Assembly (NCBI RefSeq): GCF_041051975.1 | Contig: NZ_CP163435.1 | Coordinates: forward strand, 7,295,001 to 7,359,000 | DNA from: Streptomyces sp. R21 | Lineage (GTDB): Bacteria > Actinomycetota > Actinomycetes > Streptomycetales > Streptomycetaceae | Reading direction: 5' to 3' | DNA: 64,000 bases | Shown here: in pieces, positions 8,873-17,565 of the stretch | Numbering within the stretch: position 1 is the first letter of the stretch | Layout: every line of letters begins with the position of its first letter | Program-made: the position numbers and the translations under genes | The notes under the pieces: model-generated | Told to the model about the DNA's origin: nothing | Databases searched by the model: none | What the model saw: the letters and a program-made list of their open reading frames with translations, nothing else

Positions 8873-8893
8873 CGACCGACATAATGTCGGTCG
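8873..8893. promoter_or_regulatory. Perfect 21-bp palindrome over the ctaE start codon
   Basis: CGACCGACAT, one A, then ATGTCGGTCG; the ATG opening the right arm is the ctaE start codon. It can act as a DNA operator in the divergent 8690/8884 interval or as an mRNA hairpin masking the start. No partner protein identified. Confidence 0.6.
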
Positions 8894-9504
8894 TGGCGAC
8901 AGCAACGACAGTAGAAACCGGGCACGCGCACCCGTCGGTCAATCGGCCGAACCTCACCAGCGTCGGAACCATCATCTGGCTGAGTTCCGAGCTGATGTTC
9001 TTCGCGGCCCTCTTCGCGATGTACTTCACCCTGCGATCGGTGACCGGGCCGGATCACTGGAAGGAGATGGCGGGCCATCTCAACTTCCCGTTCTCCGCGA
9101 CGAACACCACGATCCTGGTGCTCTCCTCGCTGACCTGCCAGCTCGGCGTGTTCGCCGCCGAGCGCGGGGACGTGAAGAAGCTCCGGGGCTGGTTCATCGT
9201 CACCTTCATCATGGGTGCGATCTTCATCGGCGGTCAGGTCTTCGAGTACACCGAGCTGGTCAAGAAGGACGGGCTCTCGCTCTCCTCCGACCCGTACGGC
9301 TCGGTGTTCTACCTGACCACCGGCTTCCATGGTCTGCATGTGACAGGTGGCCTCATCGCCTTCCTGCTCGTCCTCGGCAGGACGTACGCGGCCAAGAGGT
9401 TCACCCATGAGCAAGCAACCGCCGCCATCGTCGTGTCCTACTACTGGCACTTCGTCGATGTCGTCTGGATCGGCCTCTTTGCCACGATCTACATGATCAA
9501 GTAA
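8884..9504 (+). CDS. ctaE: Cytochrome c oxidase subunit III
   Basis: 206 residues, five transmembrane helices, with the subunit III features FEYTELVKKDG, TTGFHGLHVTGGL and the C-terminal SYYWHFVDVVWIGLFATIYM. Structural subunit of the aa3 oxidase, thought to stabilise proton uptake and the active site. The ATG is embedded in a palindrome and lacks a clear Shine-Dalgarno. First gene of ctaE-qcrC-qcrA-qcrB; 64 bases to qcrC. Confidence 0.95.
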   Translation: MSVVATATTVETGHAHPSVNRPNLTSVGTIIWLSSELMFFAALFAMYFTLRSVTGPDHWKEMAGHLNFPFSATNTTILVLSSLTCQLGVFAAERGDVKKLRGWFIVTFIMGAIFIGGQVFEYTELVKKDGLSLSSDPYGSVFYLTTGFHGLHVTGGLIAFLLVLGRTYAAKRFTHEQATAAIVVSYYWHFVDVVWIGLFATIYMIK

Positions 9505-9568
9505 TCGGGCCCACCGCCCGAAACATCCAGAAGCACCGACGCAGAAGATCCTGACACCGGGGTAATCC

Positions 9569-10378
9569 GTGAAAAAGCTCTCCGCACGACGACGCCATCC
9601 GCTGGCGGCGGTCGTCGTCCTACTCCTCGCGCTGGCATGCACAGGGGGGCTGTACGCCGCGTTCGCACCCGCGAGCAAGGCGCAGGCCGATGACACTGCC
9701 CAGTCCCTCGCCATCGACGAGGGCAAGAAGCTCTACTCCGTGGGCTGCGCAACCTGCCACGGGACCGGCGGTCAGGGCAGCTCCGACGGGCCGAGCCTGG
9801 TGGGAGTCGGCGCTGCGGCGGTCGACTTCCAGGTCGGCACCGGCCGTATGCCGGCCCAGCAGCCGGGCGCGCAGGTCCCGAAGAAGAAGGTCATCTACTC
9901 GCAGGCCGAGATCGACCAGCTCGCGGCGTACATCGCGTCGCTCGGTGCCGGTCCCTCGATCCCGACGAAGAACCAGGTCAACCCCGAGGGCGCGGACATC
10001 GCCAAGGGTGGCGAGCTGTTCCGCACCAACTGCGCGCAGTGCCACAACTTCACCGGCAAGGGCGGTGCGTTGACGCACGGCAAGTTCGCGCCGGACCTTG
10101 AGGGTGTGGACCCGAAGCACATCTACGAGGCCATGCAGACCGGCCCGCAGAACATGCCGTCCTTCCCCGACACCACGCTGTCGGAGAAGAACAAGAAGGA
10201 CATCATCGCGTACCTCGACGCGGTCAACGGTGACGACACCGAGAGCCCCGGCGGCCTCGAACTGGGCGGCCTCGGGCCGGTCAGTGAGGGCCTGTTCGGC
10301 TGGATCTTCGGCCTCGGCACCCTGGTCGCCGTCGCCGTCTGGGTCGCCGCTCGGACCGCAAAGGCCAAGAAGTCATGA
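9569..10378 (+). CDS. qcrC: Cytochrome bc1 complex diheme cytochrome c subunit
   Basis: 269 residues from GTG. An uncleaved N-terminal signal-anchor (about 12-34), two covalent haem-c sites CATCH (C60, C63, H64) and CAQCH (C155, C158, H159), and a C-terminal transmembrane helix GLFGWIFGLGTLVAVAVWVA. In actinobacteria this subunit replaces soluble cytochrome c and wires the bc1 complex directly to CuA of CtaC. Stop and qcrA start overlap in ATGA. Confidence 0.95.
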   Translation: MKKLSARRRHPLAAVVVLLLALACTGGLYAAFAPASKAQADDTAQSLAIDEGKKLYSVGCATCHGTGGQGSSDGPSLVGVGAAAVDFQVGTGRMPAQQPGAQVPKKKVIYSQAEIDQLAAYIASLGAGPSIPTKNQVNPEGADIAKGGELFRTNCAQCHNFTGKGGALTHGKFAPDLEGVDPKHIYEAMQTGPQNMPSFPDTTLSEKNKKDIIAYLDAVNGDDTESPGGLELGGLGPVSEGLFGWIFGLGTLVAVAVWVAARTAKAKKS

Positions 10379-11433
10379 GTAGCCAAGAGATTCCAGAAGA
10401 GAACCTGCCCGTAGCGCAGGACGACGAGCACGGCACGGTCGCCGTCGCGGACGAGAAGAACCCGTTCGCGGATCCCGGCCTGCCGCCCCACGAGCACCGC
10501 GTCCAGGACATCGACGAGGAGGCCGCCAAGCGCTCCGAGCGTGCGGTTGCCTTCCTGTTCACGCTGTCGATGCTGGCCACCGTGGGCTTCATCGCCTCCT
10601 ATGTGGCGATCCCGAACGACAAGTCGATCTTCGTCTTCCCGATCGGGCACATCAGCGCGCTGAACTTCGCGCTGGGCATGACGCTCGGCATCGCGCTCTT
10701 CACGATCGGCGCGGGAGCGGTCCACTGGGCCCGCACCCTGATGTCCGACGTGGAGATCGCCGACGAGCGTCACCCGATCGAGGCGCCGCCCGAGGTCAAG
10801 GCCAAGGTCATGGCCGACTTCAGGGACGGTGCCCGGGAGTCGGCGCTCGGCCGTCGCAAGCTGATCCGCAACACGATGTTCGGCGCGCTGGCCCTGTTCC
10901 CGCTCTCCGGCGTCATGCTGCTGCGCGACCTCGGCCCGCTGCCCGGCACCAAGCTGCGTCACACGCTCTGGTCCAAGGGCAAGCTGCTCGTCAACATGAA
11001 CACGAACCTGCCGCTGCGTCCCTCGGACGTCGCCGTCGGTTCACTGACGTTCGCCAAGCCCGAGGGCCTGGAGGAGCACGACGAGGACTTCCAGAAGGAG
11101 ATCGCCAAGTCTGCCCTGATGATCGTCCGGCTCCAGCCGGACAACATCAAGGACAAGAAGGAACTCGAGTGGTCCCACGAGGGCATCGTGGCCTACTCGA
11201 AGATCTGCACCCACGTCGGTTGCCCGATCTCCCTGTACGAGCAGCAGACGCACCACGTCCTCTGCCCGTGCCACCAGTCCACCTTCGACCTCTCCGACGG
11301 TGCCCGAGTGATCTTCGGCCCGGCCGGTCACGCCCTTCCGCAGCTGCGCATCGGTGTGAACGACGAGGGCTACCTCGAGGCGCTCAGCGACTTCGAAGAG
11401 CCCGTCGGTCCTGCATTCTGGGAGCGCGGATGA
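10375..11433 (+). CDS. qcrA: Rieske iron-sulfur subunit of cytochrome bc1
   Basis: 352 residues: a long acidic N-terminus, three transmembrane helices (about 58-78, 95-118, 163-185) as in other actinobacterial Rieske proteins, and a C-terminal Rieske fold with C278-T-H280 and C297-P-C299-H300 as 2Fe-2S ligands; the bridging-disulfide cysteines are included (C283 in CTHVGC and C299 region). Takes electrons from menaquinol at QcrB and passes them to QcrC. Four-base overlaps at both ends show tight coupling. Confidence 0.95.
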   Translation: MSSQEIPEENLPVAQDDEHGTVAVADEKNPFADPGLPPHEHRVQDIDEEAAKRSERAVAFLFTLSMLATVGFIASYVAIPNDKSIFVFPIGHISALNFALGMTLGIALFTIGAGAVHWARTLMSDVEIADERHPIEAPPEVKAKVMADFRDGARESALGRRKLIRNTMFGALALFPLSGVMLLRDLGPLPGTKLRHTLWSKGKLLVNMNTNLPLRPSDVAVGSLTFAKPEGLEEHDEDFQKEIAKSALMIVRLQPDNIKDKKELEWSHEGIVAYSKICTHVGCPISLYEQQTHHVLCPCHQSTFDLSDGARVIFGPAGHALPQLRIGVNDEGYLEALSDFEEPVGPAFWERG

Positions 11434-13070
11434 GCACTACCACCACCACCGACTCGCGCTCCTCGCGCGAGAAGGCGCCCGCCGGTGAGCGGGTGGCCGA
11501 CTGGGCCGACGGCCGTCTGGGGATCTACTCCCTGGCCAAGTCCAACATGCGCAAGATCTTCCCCGACCACTGGTCGTTCATGTTGGGTGAGGTCTGCCTC
11601 TACAGCTTCATCATCATCATCCTCACGGGTGTGTACCTGACGCTGTTCTTCCACCCCTCGATGAACGAGGTGGTGTACGACGGCTCGTACGTGCCGTTGC
11701 AGGGTCAGCTGATGTCCGAGGCGTTCAACTCGACCATGCACATCTCCTTCGAGGTGCGCGGTGGTCTGCTGATCCGGCAGATCCACCACTGGGCGGCGCT
11801 GATCTTCCTCGCCGGCATGTTCGTGCACATGATGCGCGTGTTCTTCACGGGTGCGTTCCGCAAGCCCCGTGAGGTCAACTGGCTGTTCGGCTTCCTGCTG
11901 TTCGTCCTGGGCATGTTCACCGGCTTCACCGGTTACTCGCTCCCGGACGACCTGCTCTCCGGCACCGGTGTCCGCTTCATGGAGGGCGCGGTCCTGTCCG
12001 TGCCGATCGTGGGCACGTACCTCTCGTTCTTCCTCTTCGGCGGCGAGTTCCCGGGCGGCGACTTCGTGGCCCGCTTCTACTCGGTGCACGTCCTGCTGCT
12101 GCCGGGCATCATGCTCGGCCTGGTGGTCGGCCACCTGATCCTGGTCTTCTACCACAAGCACACGCAGTTCGCGGGCCCCGGAAAGACGAACAAGAACGTC
12201 GTCGGCATGCCGTTGCTGCCGGTCTACATGGCCAAGGCCGGAGGCTTCTTCTTCCTGGTCTTCGGTGTCATCGCGGTCATCGCGGCGATCGCCTCGATCA
12301 ACCCGATCTGGGCCATGGGTCCCTACCGTCCGGACATGGTGTCCACCGGCGCCCAGCCCGACTGGTACATGGGCTTCTCCGAGGGCCTGATCCGTGTCAT
12401 GCCCGGCTGGGAGATCAACCTCTGGGGCCACACGCTCGTCCTGGGTGTGTTCATCCCGCTGGTGATCTTCCCGCTGGTCCTGGTCGCGATCGCGGTCTAC
12501 CCGTTCATCGAGTCCTGGGTCACCGGCGACAAGCGCGAGCACCACATCCTGGACCGCCCGCGCAACGTCCCGACCCGCACGGGCTTCGGTGCCGCGTGGA
12601 TCAGCTGGTACTTCGTCCTGCTCGTCGGTGGTGGCAACGACATCTGGGCCACGCACTTCCACCTGTCGATCAACTCGATCACCTGGTTCGTCCGGATCGC
12701 GTTCTTCGTCGTACCGGTGCTCGTGTTCATCGCCACCAAGCGGATCTGCCTCGGCCTCCAGCGCCGGGACCACGACAAGGTGCTGCACGGCCGCGAGTCG
12801 GGCATCATCAAGCGCCTGCCGCACGGTGAGTTCATCGAGGTGCACGAGCCGCTCAGCCAGGACGCGCTGCACACCCTCACCGCGCACGAGCAGTACAAGC
12901 CCGCCGAGATCGGCCCCACGGTCGACGAGAACGGTGTCGAGCGCAAGGTGAGCGGCGCGCAGAAGCTGCGCGCCAAGCTCAGCAAGGGCTACTACGGGGA
13001 GAACAACCAGATCCCCAAGCCCACCGTCGAGGAGTACAAGGAGATCACGAGCGGCCACGGCCACCACTGA
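11430..13070 (+). CDS. qcrB: Cytochrome b subunit of cytochrome bc1
   Basis: 546 residues from the ATG that overlaps the qcrA stop, with GGGAGCG upstream. Haem-b histidines occur in RQIHHWAA/MFVHMMRVF and in HVLLLPG/VVGHLILVFYHKH; GYSLPDDLLSGTG and the downstream GPYRPD/PDWY segment mark the quinone sites. About eight helices, plus a long C-terminal cytoplasmic extension (about 440-546) typical of actinobacteria. Oxidises menaquinol. Last gene of the operon, followed by a strong terminator. Confidence 0.95.
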   Translation: MSTTTTTDSRSSREKAPAGERVADWADGRLGIYSLAKSNMRKIFPDHWSFMLGEVCLYSFIIIILTGVYLTLFFHPSMNEVVYDGSYVPLQGQLMSEAFNSTMHISFEVRGGLLIRQIHHWAALIFLAGMFVHMMRVFFTGAFRKPREVNWLFGFLLFVLGMFTGFTGYSLPDDLLSGTGVRFMEGAVLSVPIVGTYLSFFLFGGEFPGGDFVARFYSVHVLLLPGIMLGLVVGHLILVFYHKHTQFAGPGKTNKNVVGMPLLPVYMAKAGGFFFLVFGVIAVIAAIASINPIWAMGPYRPDMVSTGAQPDWYMGFSEGLIRVMPGWEINLWGHTLVLGVFIPLVIFPLVLVAIAVYPFIESWVTGDKREHHILDRPRNVPTRTGFGAAWISWYFVLLVGGGNDIWATHFHLSINSITWFVRIAFFVVPVLVFIATKRICLGLQRRDHDKVLHGRESGIIKRLPHGEFIEVHEPLSQDALHTLTAHEQYKPAEIGPTVDENGVERKVSGAQKLRAKLSKGYYGENNQIPKPTVEEYKEITSGHGHH

Positions 13071-13102
13071 TCCCCGTCCAGCGGTACTGATCGCCACGGC
13101 AG

Positions 13103-13134
13103 GAGCCCCGTCCAGTTCATGGACGGGGCTCTTT
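13103..13134 (+). terminator. Rho-independent terminator after qcrB
   Basis: Perfect 12-bp stem GAGCCCCGTCCA / TGGACGGGGCTC, loop GTTCA, then TTT. Confidence 0.88.
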
Positions 13135-13198
13135 GCCGTCCCCGGGCCTGGATAGGGTGGACCCAGCTTGTACATGTCTACGAACCCAGGAGCGGCAG

Positions 13199-14263
13199 AT
13201 GAGTGCTGTGACCCCCGCTGGAGGCGACATCGCGGCGGGCCGTTCCTGGCCCCTGGTACTGAACGGCCTGCTCGAAGGCCGTGACCAGAGCGCGGACGAC
13301 ACCGCCTGGGCGATGGACCGGATCATGCGCGGCGAGGCGACCGACGCCCAGATCGCCGGCTTCATGGTCGCGCTGCGCGCCAAGGGCGAGACCGTGGAGG
13401 AGATCACCGGGCTCGTCCGGACGATGTACGAGCACGCCAACGTGATCGAGGTGCCGGGGGAGACCGTCGACATCGTCGGCACCGGCGGCGACGGCGCCAA
13501 GACCGTCAACATCTCCACCATGTCGGCGATCGTCGTGGCCGGCACGGGCGCCAAGGTCGTCAAGCACGGCAACCGGGCCGCGTCCTCCGCGTCCGGCTCC
13601 TCCGACGTCCTGGAGAAGCTCGGCGTCAATCTGAACCTGAGCGTGCAGCGGGTCCCCCAGGTCGCCGAGGAGGCGGGGATCACCTTCTGCTTCGCGGTGA
13701 AGTTCCACCCGGCGCTGCGCCATGTGGCGGCGGCGCGCGGCCAGTTGGGCATCCGTACGACGTTCAACGCCCTCGGCCCGCTCACCAACCCCGCCCGGGT
13801 GAAGGCACAGGCCGTCGGCGTCGCCGACCCCCGCATGGCGCCCATCGTGGCCGGCGTCCTCGCCGAGCGCGGCAACTCCTCCCTGGTCTTCCGCGGCGAC
13901 GACGGCCTGGACGAGCTGACGACCACCGCCACCTCCCATGTCTGGGTGGTCCGGGACGGCAAGGTGCACGAGGAGTCCTTCGACCCGCGCGACGTCGGCA
14001 TCGACCTCGTCCCCGTCGAGGCGCTCAGCGGCGGCGACCCGTCGTACAACGCGGATGTCGCCCGGCGGCTGCTGAACGGCGAGACCGGTCCCGTACGGGA
14101 CGCGGTGCTGCTGAACTCGGCGGCGGCCCTGGTGGCCCTCTCGCCGGGCGACGGGCCCCTCGCGGACCAGTTGCGCGCCGGAATGCAGAAGGCGGCCGAG
14201 GCCATCGACTCAGGGGCCGCCAAGCGGACCCTCGACCGATGGGTGGCGGCCAGCAACGCCTGA
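13199..14263 (+). CDS. trpD: Anthranilate phosphoribosyltransferase
   Basis: 354 residues; ATG preceded by AGGAG, an upstream in-frame start has none. PRPP-binding GTGGDGAKTVNIST (about 99-112) and KHGNRAASSASGSSD, plus FHPALRHV and GVADPRM, are diagnostic of TrpD. Second step of tryptophan synthesis: anthranilate plus PRPP to phosphoribosylanthranilate. Monocistronic here, away from other trp genes in the window (trpEG at 43-45 kb). A TAGGGT box about 45 bases upstream may be its -10. Confidence 0.95.
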   Translation: MSAVTPAGGDIAAGRSWPLVLNGLLEGRDQSADDTAWAMDRIMRGEATDAQIAGFMVALRAKGETVEEITGLVRTMYEHANVIEVPGETVDIVGTGGDGAKTVNISTMSAIVVAGTGAKVVKHGNRAASSASGSSDVLEKLGVNLNLSVQRVPQVAEEAGITFCFAVKFHPALRHVAAARGQLGIRTTFNALGPLTNPARVKAQAVGVADPRMAPIVAGVLAERGNSSLVFRGDDGLDELTTTATSHVWVVRDGKVHEESFDPRDVGIDLVPVEALSGGDPSYNADVARRLLNGETGPVRDAVLLNSAAALVALSPGDGPLADQLRAGMQKAAEAIDSGAAKRTLDRWVAASNA

Positions 14264-14285
14264 GCGGTACGCGGGTGTGACCCAG

Positions 14286-14328
14286 GGCGCAGTCCAGACC
14301 CCTCTTGTCTCAGGACATGGACTGCGCC
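14286..14328 (+). terminator. Hairpin after trpD
   Basis: Perfect 11-bp arms GGCGCAGTCCA / TGGACTGCGCC around a 21-base loop that can form a smaller TGTC/GACA hairpin. Little U-tract, so termination is likely but not certain; it isolates the riboswitch transcript from trpD. Confidence 0.55.
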
Positions 14329-14356
14329 TTGCGCGTCGAAGATCGTGTGGCAGGAT
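14329..14356 (+). promoter_or_regulatory. Candidate promoter of the SAM-IV riboswitch transcript
   Basis: TTGCGC, 16 bases, CAGGAT, ending about 10 bases before the riboswitch. Confidence 0.35.
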
Positions 14357-14365
14357 GCTGTACCA

Positions 14366-14482
14366 GGTCATGAGTGACAGTCATGAGGCCCCGGCCGACT
14401 GTCCGGCAACCCTCCGTCCGTGGCGGGGTGCCCCGGGTGAAGACCAGGCCGTAGGCAGTGAGGTCTACGGCAAGCGCGGGCC
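14366..14482 (+). ncRNA. SAM-IV riboswitch
   Basis: Opens GGTCATGAGTGACAG, then contains CCGGCAACCCTCC, GGCGGGGTGCCCCGGGTGAAG and GACCAGG in the order of the actinobacterial SAM-IV class (Rfam SAM-IV as I recall it). Binds S-adenosylmethionine and normally lowers expression of sulfur-assimilation genes. Downstream, ACCAGG/CCTGGT (14491-14505) can form a small hairpin that may belong to the expression platform. The next gene is a class V aminotransferase 160 bases on. Confidence 0.88.
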
Positions 14483-14643
14483 CCTCGTACACCAGGGGTC
14501 CTGGTCGTCGAGGAGCCTTCTGTGAGCAAGCGAATGCGATAGGGCGCAGCGCCCCTTCCGCACACCCCCCTTCATTCTCCACCCACGTTCGAGCCGTACC
14601 TGCTCACGTGGAGATTCCGCCTGCCTGTCACGGGAGTTCACCC

Positions 14644-16017
14644 ATGTCTGTTTCCACCGCTGCCGCCGCCCGGACCATTTGCAGTGATATTTCGGGTGCG
14701 CTGCCCGTTCTGGGGCAGGAAGTCACCGTCCCGCTGGTCACCGGCGGCGAGGTCACCTACGCCGCCCTCGACTACGCGGCCAGCGCCCCCGCCCTCCAGC
14801 GCGTCTGGGACGACGTGGCGGCCTACGCCCCGTACTACGGCAGCGTCCACCGGGGCGCCGGCTACCTCTCGCAGCTGTCGACCGATCTGTTCGAGAACGC
14901 CCGCAGGACGGTCACAGAGTTCCTCGACTGCCGGGCCGACGACCAGCTGATCTTCACCCGGTCGACCACGGACTCCCTCAACCTGCTGGCCCAGGCGCTT
15001 CCGGCCGACTGTCAGGTCTTCGTCTTCGAGACCGAGCACCACGCGTCGCTGCTGCCCTGGAAGGACGCCCACGTCACCTACCTCAACGCCCCGCGCACCC
15101 CCCGCCAGGCCGTCGAGACCCTGGAGCGCGCCCTCGCCGACCGCGACCCCTACGGCCCGGCCCTGGTCTGCGTCACCGGCGCCTCGAACGTCACCGGGGA
15201 GCTGTGGCCGGTACGCGAGCTGGCCGCCGCCGCCCACGCGCACGGCGCCCGCATCGTCCTGGACGCCGCGCAGCTCGCCCCGCACCACCCGGTGTCCGTG
15301 CAGGATCTCGACGTCGACTGGGTCGCCTTCTCCGGCCACAAGCTGTACGCGCCCTTCGGCTCCGGCGTCCTGGCCGGCCGGGCGGACTGGCTGCGCGAGG
15401 CCGAGCCGTACCTCGCGGGTGGCGGCGCCAGTCGCAAGGTCACCCGGCGCGAGGACGGGGGAGTGGACGTCGAGTGGCACGACACCGCGGCCCGGCACGA
15501 GGCCGGCTCCCCGAACGTCATCGGCGCCTACTCGATCGCGTCGGCCTGCAAGGCCCTGACGGAGGCCGGCTTCGACACCCTGGTCGCCCGTGAGCGGCAG
15601 CTGATCGACACGGTCCGCGCGGGGCTCGCCGAGGTCCCCGAGGTGCGCGTCCTCTCCCTCTTCGGCGACGACGCCCCGCGCGTCGGCGTCCTCTCCTTCG
15701 TCGTCGAGGGCTGGAACAGCTCGCACTTCGCCGCCGCGCTCTCCGCCGAGTACGGCATCGGCGTCCGCGACGGCCTGTTCTGCGCCCACCCGCTGGTGCG
15801 CACCCTGCTGGGCAGCGACCCGCAGAGCCAGGGCGAGTGCGGTGCCCCCGAGGCCGCGCCGGGCGAGAAGTCCCTCAACGCGATCCGCGTCAGCTTCGGC
15901 GCGGGCACCCCCGACGAGCACGTGGAGCGTTTCGTGCGCGCCGTGAAGGAGCTCGTCAGGGACGGTGCGCAGTGGCAGTACCGGACCGAGGGCGGGCGCT
16001 GCGTGCCGGCGGTCTGA
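14644..16017 (+). CDS. Class V aminotransferase, group II cysteine desulfurase-like, under SAM-IV control
   Basis: 457 residues; ATG with GGGAG 7 bases upstream. PLP lysine K233 in FSGHKLYAPFGSG, Asp in VLDAAQLAPH, and Cys380 in VRDGLFCAHPLV at the place where SufS-type enzymes carry the persulfide cysteine. It could be a cysteine desulfurase, a cysteine/selenocysteine lyase, or a related C-S lyase. SAM-repressed expression points to methionine/cysteine economy rather than bulk Fe-S assembly. Monocistronic; stop is 30 bases from the convergent AsnC-type gene. Exact substrate not deducible from sequence. Confidence 0.82.
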   Translation: MSVSTAAAARTICSDISGALPVLGQEVTVPLVTGGEVTYAALDYAASAPALQRVWDDVAAYAPYYGSVHRGAGYLSQLSTDLFENARRTVTEFLDCRADDQLIFTRSTTDSLNLLAQALPADCQVFVFETEHHASLLPWKDAHVTYLNAPRTPRQAVETLERALADRDPYGPALVCVTGASNVTGELWPVRELAAAAHAHGARIVLDAAQLAPHHPVSVQDLDVDWVAFSGHKLYAPFGSGVLAGRADWLREAEPYLAGGGASRKVTRREDGGVDVEWHDTAARHEAGSPNVIGAYSIASACKALTEAGFDTLVARERQLIDTVRAGLAEVPEVRVLSLFGDDAPRVGVLSFVVEGWNSSHFAAALSAEYGIGVRDGLFCAHPLVRTLLGSDPQSQGECGAPEAAPGEKSLNAIRVSFGAGTPDEHVERFVRAVKELVRDGAQWQYRTEGGRCVPAV

Positions 16018-16047
16018 GCCCTCGCGGGGCGGCGTTCGTCCGGGCGG

Positions 16048-16329
16048 TCAGGAGTCCAGACCGATCGCGAACGCCGCCTCCAGGTCGTGCTGGGAGTACG
16101 TGCGGAACGCGACGTGCGTGTCGGTGGCCTCGACGCCCGGGATCTTGCTGATCTGGCCGGGGATGATGTCCGCGAGGTCGTCGTGCGCCTTCACCCGGAC
16201 CATCGCGATCAGGTCGTAGGTGCCGGTGACGGAGAAGACCTCGCTGACGCTCTCCAGCGCGGCGATCGACTCGGCGATCTCGGGGATCCGGTCCACGCTG
16301 GTCTTGATGAGGACGATCGCGGTGATCAC
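16048..16329 (-). CDS. Stand-alone Lrp/AsnC ligand-binding (RAM) domain protein
   Basis: 93 residues from GTG with GGGAGAG upstream. Contains VITAIVLIKTSVDRIPEIAE, VSEVFSVTGTYDLIAMVRV and a C-terminal IPGVEATDTHVAFRTYS, the alpha/beta RAM fold that binds amino acids in Lrp/AsnC regulators. The DNA-binding helix-turn-helix is absent. Such proteins form oligomers and may sense amino acids or modulate full-length Lrp relatives. Neighbour of the rhomboid gene on the same strand, 43 bases apart. Confidence 0.85.
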   Translation of the reverse strand: MITAIVLIKTSVDRIPEIAESIAALESVSEVFSVTGTYDLIAMVRVKAHDDLADIIPGQISKIPGVEATDTHVAFRTYSQHDLEAAFAIGLDS

Positions 16330-16372
16330 TGCTGGTTCTCTCCCTCGGGGGCCGTCGCTGGGGGTCATCACT

Positions 16373-17137
16373 CTAGTCGTGGTCCGGTCGGCCTTGTTGT
16401 TCTGCCGGGGGTCCGGGGGTTGTCCCCCGGGAAGACGCAGCAGTGGCAGGGCGGAACCTGGCCCACGCGTAGAGGAAGCCCAGCGCGAAGCCCACCAGGT
16501 GGGCCAGATAGGCGACGCCGGGGCCCTGGGCGGCGCGGCCCGCGGCCAGCCACTGGAGGGTCGCCCAGAACGGCAGGACCAGCCAGGCCGGGAAGCGCAG
16601 CGGCAGGAAGAACAGGAACGGGAAGAGACTGGTCACCCGGGCCTTGGGGAACAAGTACAGGAACGCACCGAGGACCGCGGAGATCGCCCCGGAGGCGCCG
16701 ACCAGGGTCTGCGCGGAGCCCGCGTTGGCTGCCGCGTACCCCAGCAGGGCCAGATAGCCGCAGCCCAGGTAGAAGAGGGCGAACTCGATGTGGCCCATGC
16801 GTTCCTCGGTCATCGCCCCGAAGACGTAGAGGAAGAGCATGTTGCCCAGCAGATGCAGCCAGCTTCCGTGCACGAAGAGCGCCGTCACCGGCGTGAGCGC
16901 GGCGCGCGGGGCGCCGCCGAGCAGTTCGGCCGGGACGACGCCCCAGCGCGCGAAGTAGGCCCGCTGTGCGGCGAGCAGCTCGTCACCGGTGCCGTAGACG
17001 GGATTCAGCCCCGCCGCCGGACCGATCACGAAGATCAGGCAGCACAGGGCGATCACCGCGTACGTCATCGGCGCCGACTGCCTCTGGACGGCCCTGCCGA
17101 CCGTCGCACCCCAGCCGGGGCCCCAGTTGCCGATCAT
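16373..17137 (-). CDS. Rhomboid-family intramembrane serine protease
   Basis: 254 residues from ATG (weak ribosome site; longer starts are possible). At least six hydrophobic segments. Catalytic Ser in VGASGAISAV and catalytic His in AYLAHLVGFALG, plus HLLGNMLFLYVFG as the oxyanion/loop motif, so the dyad is intact. Cleaves transmembrane substrates within the membrane; substrate unknown. The C-terminal tail is Pro/Gly-rich and cytoplasmic. Confidence 0.88.
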   Translation of the reverse strand: MIGNWGPGWGATVGRAVQRQSAPMTYAVIALCCLIFVIGPAAGLNPVYGTGDELLAAQRAYFARWGVVPAELLGGAPRAALTPVTALFVHGSWLHLLGNMLFLYVFGAMTEERMGHIEFALFYLGCGYLALLGYAAANAGSAQTLVGASGAISAVLGAFLYLFPKARVTSLFPFLFFLPLRFPAWLVLPFWATLQWLAAGRAAQGPGVAYLAHLVGFALGFLYAWARFRPATAASSRGTTPGPPAEQQGRPDHD

Positions 17138-17291
17138 GATCAGAGCATGGCGTAACGGGACCGAACCGCACAGACCGCCTCGCCGCCGTGGACAGCCGAG
17201 CGTCGACTCCCCGCCAGGCCGTAGGGTGACGAGCCACATGCTCCGGGAGACCGGTGCATCACGGACACTAGAAGGAAAGCGACCAGCCACG

Positions 17292-17531
17292 ATGACGGTT
17301 CCCCTGCCCACCGCCGAAACCCGGTGGCGCTGCGCCCTCTGCGGCAACCTCACGCGTTTCGACGTGACCCGCTCGTCGAAGGTCGTCGAATATGTGCACC
17401 TCGACCTGGCCGGTGAGCCGAACGTCGAGGAACGCGAGGTGGTCAGTGAGACCATCGAGTCCGTGCGCTGCCGCTGGTGCAACGCCGTGGATCAGGTGGA
17501 ACTCGTGGACAGGCCGGGTGCCGGCTCCTGA
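17292..17531 (+). CDS. Small protein with two CxxC pairs (zinc-ribbon-like)
   Basis: 79 residues. CALCGN near residue 13 and CRWCN near 60 can bind one zinc ion; between them are short beta-like segments (TRFDVTRSSKVVEYVHLDLAGE). GGAAAG lies about a dozen bases before the ATG. Sits 34 bases upstream of the NYN-domain gene on the same strand, so the two are probably co-transcribed. No family name recognised. Confidence 0.7.
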   Translation: MTVPLPTAETRWRCALCGNLTRFDVTRSSKVVEYVHLDLAGEPNVEEREVVSETIESVRCRWCNAVDQVELVDRPGAGS

Positions 17532-17565
17532 GGGAGCAGGCTCCGCACAGGTATTGGGGTGACGG

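Noticed and set aside
11370..13175. 601-codon minus-strand ORF across qcrB
   Set aside because: Antisense shadow, highly charged without domain pattern.
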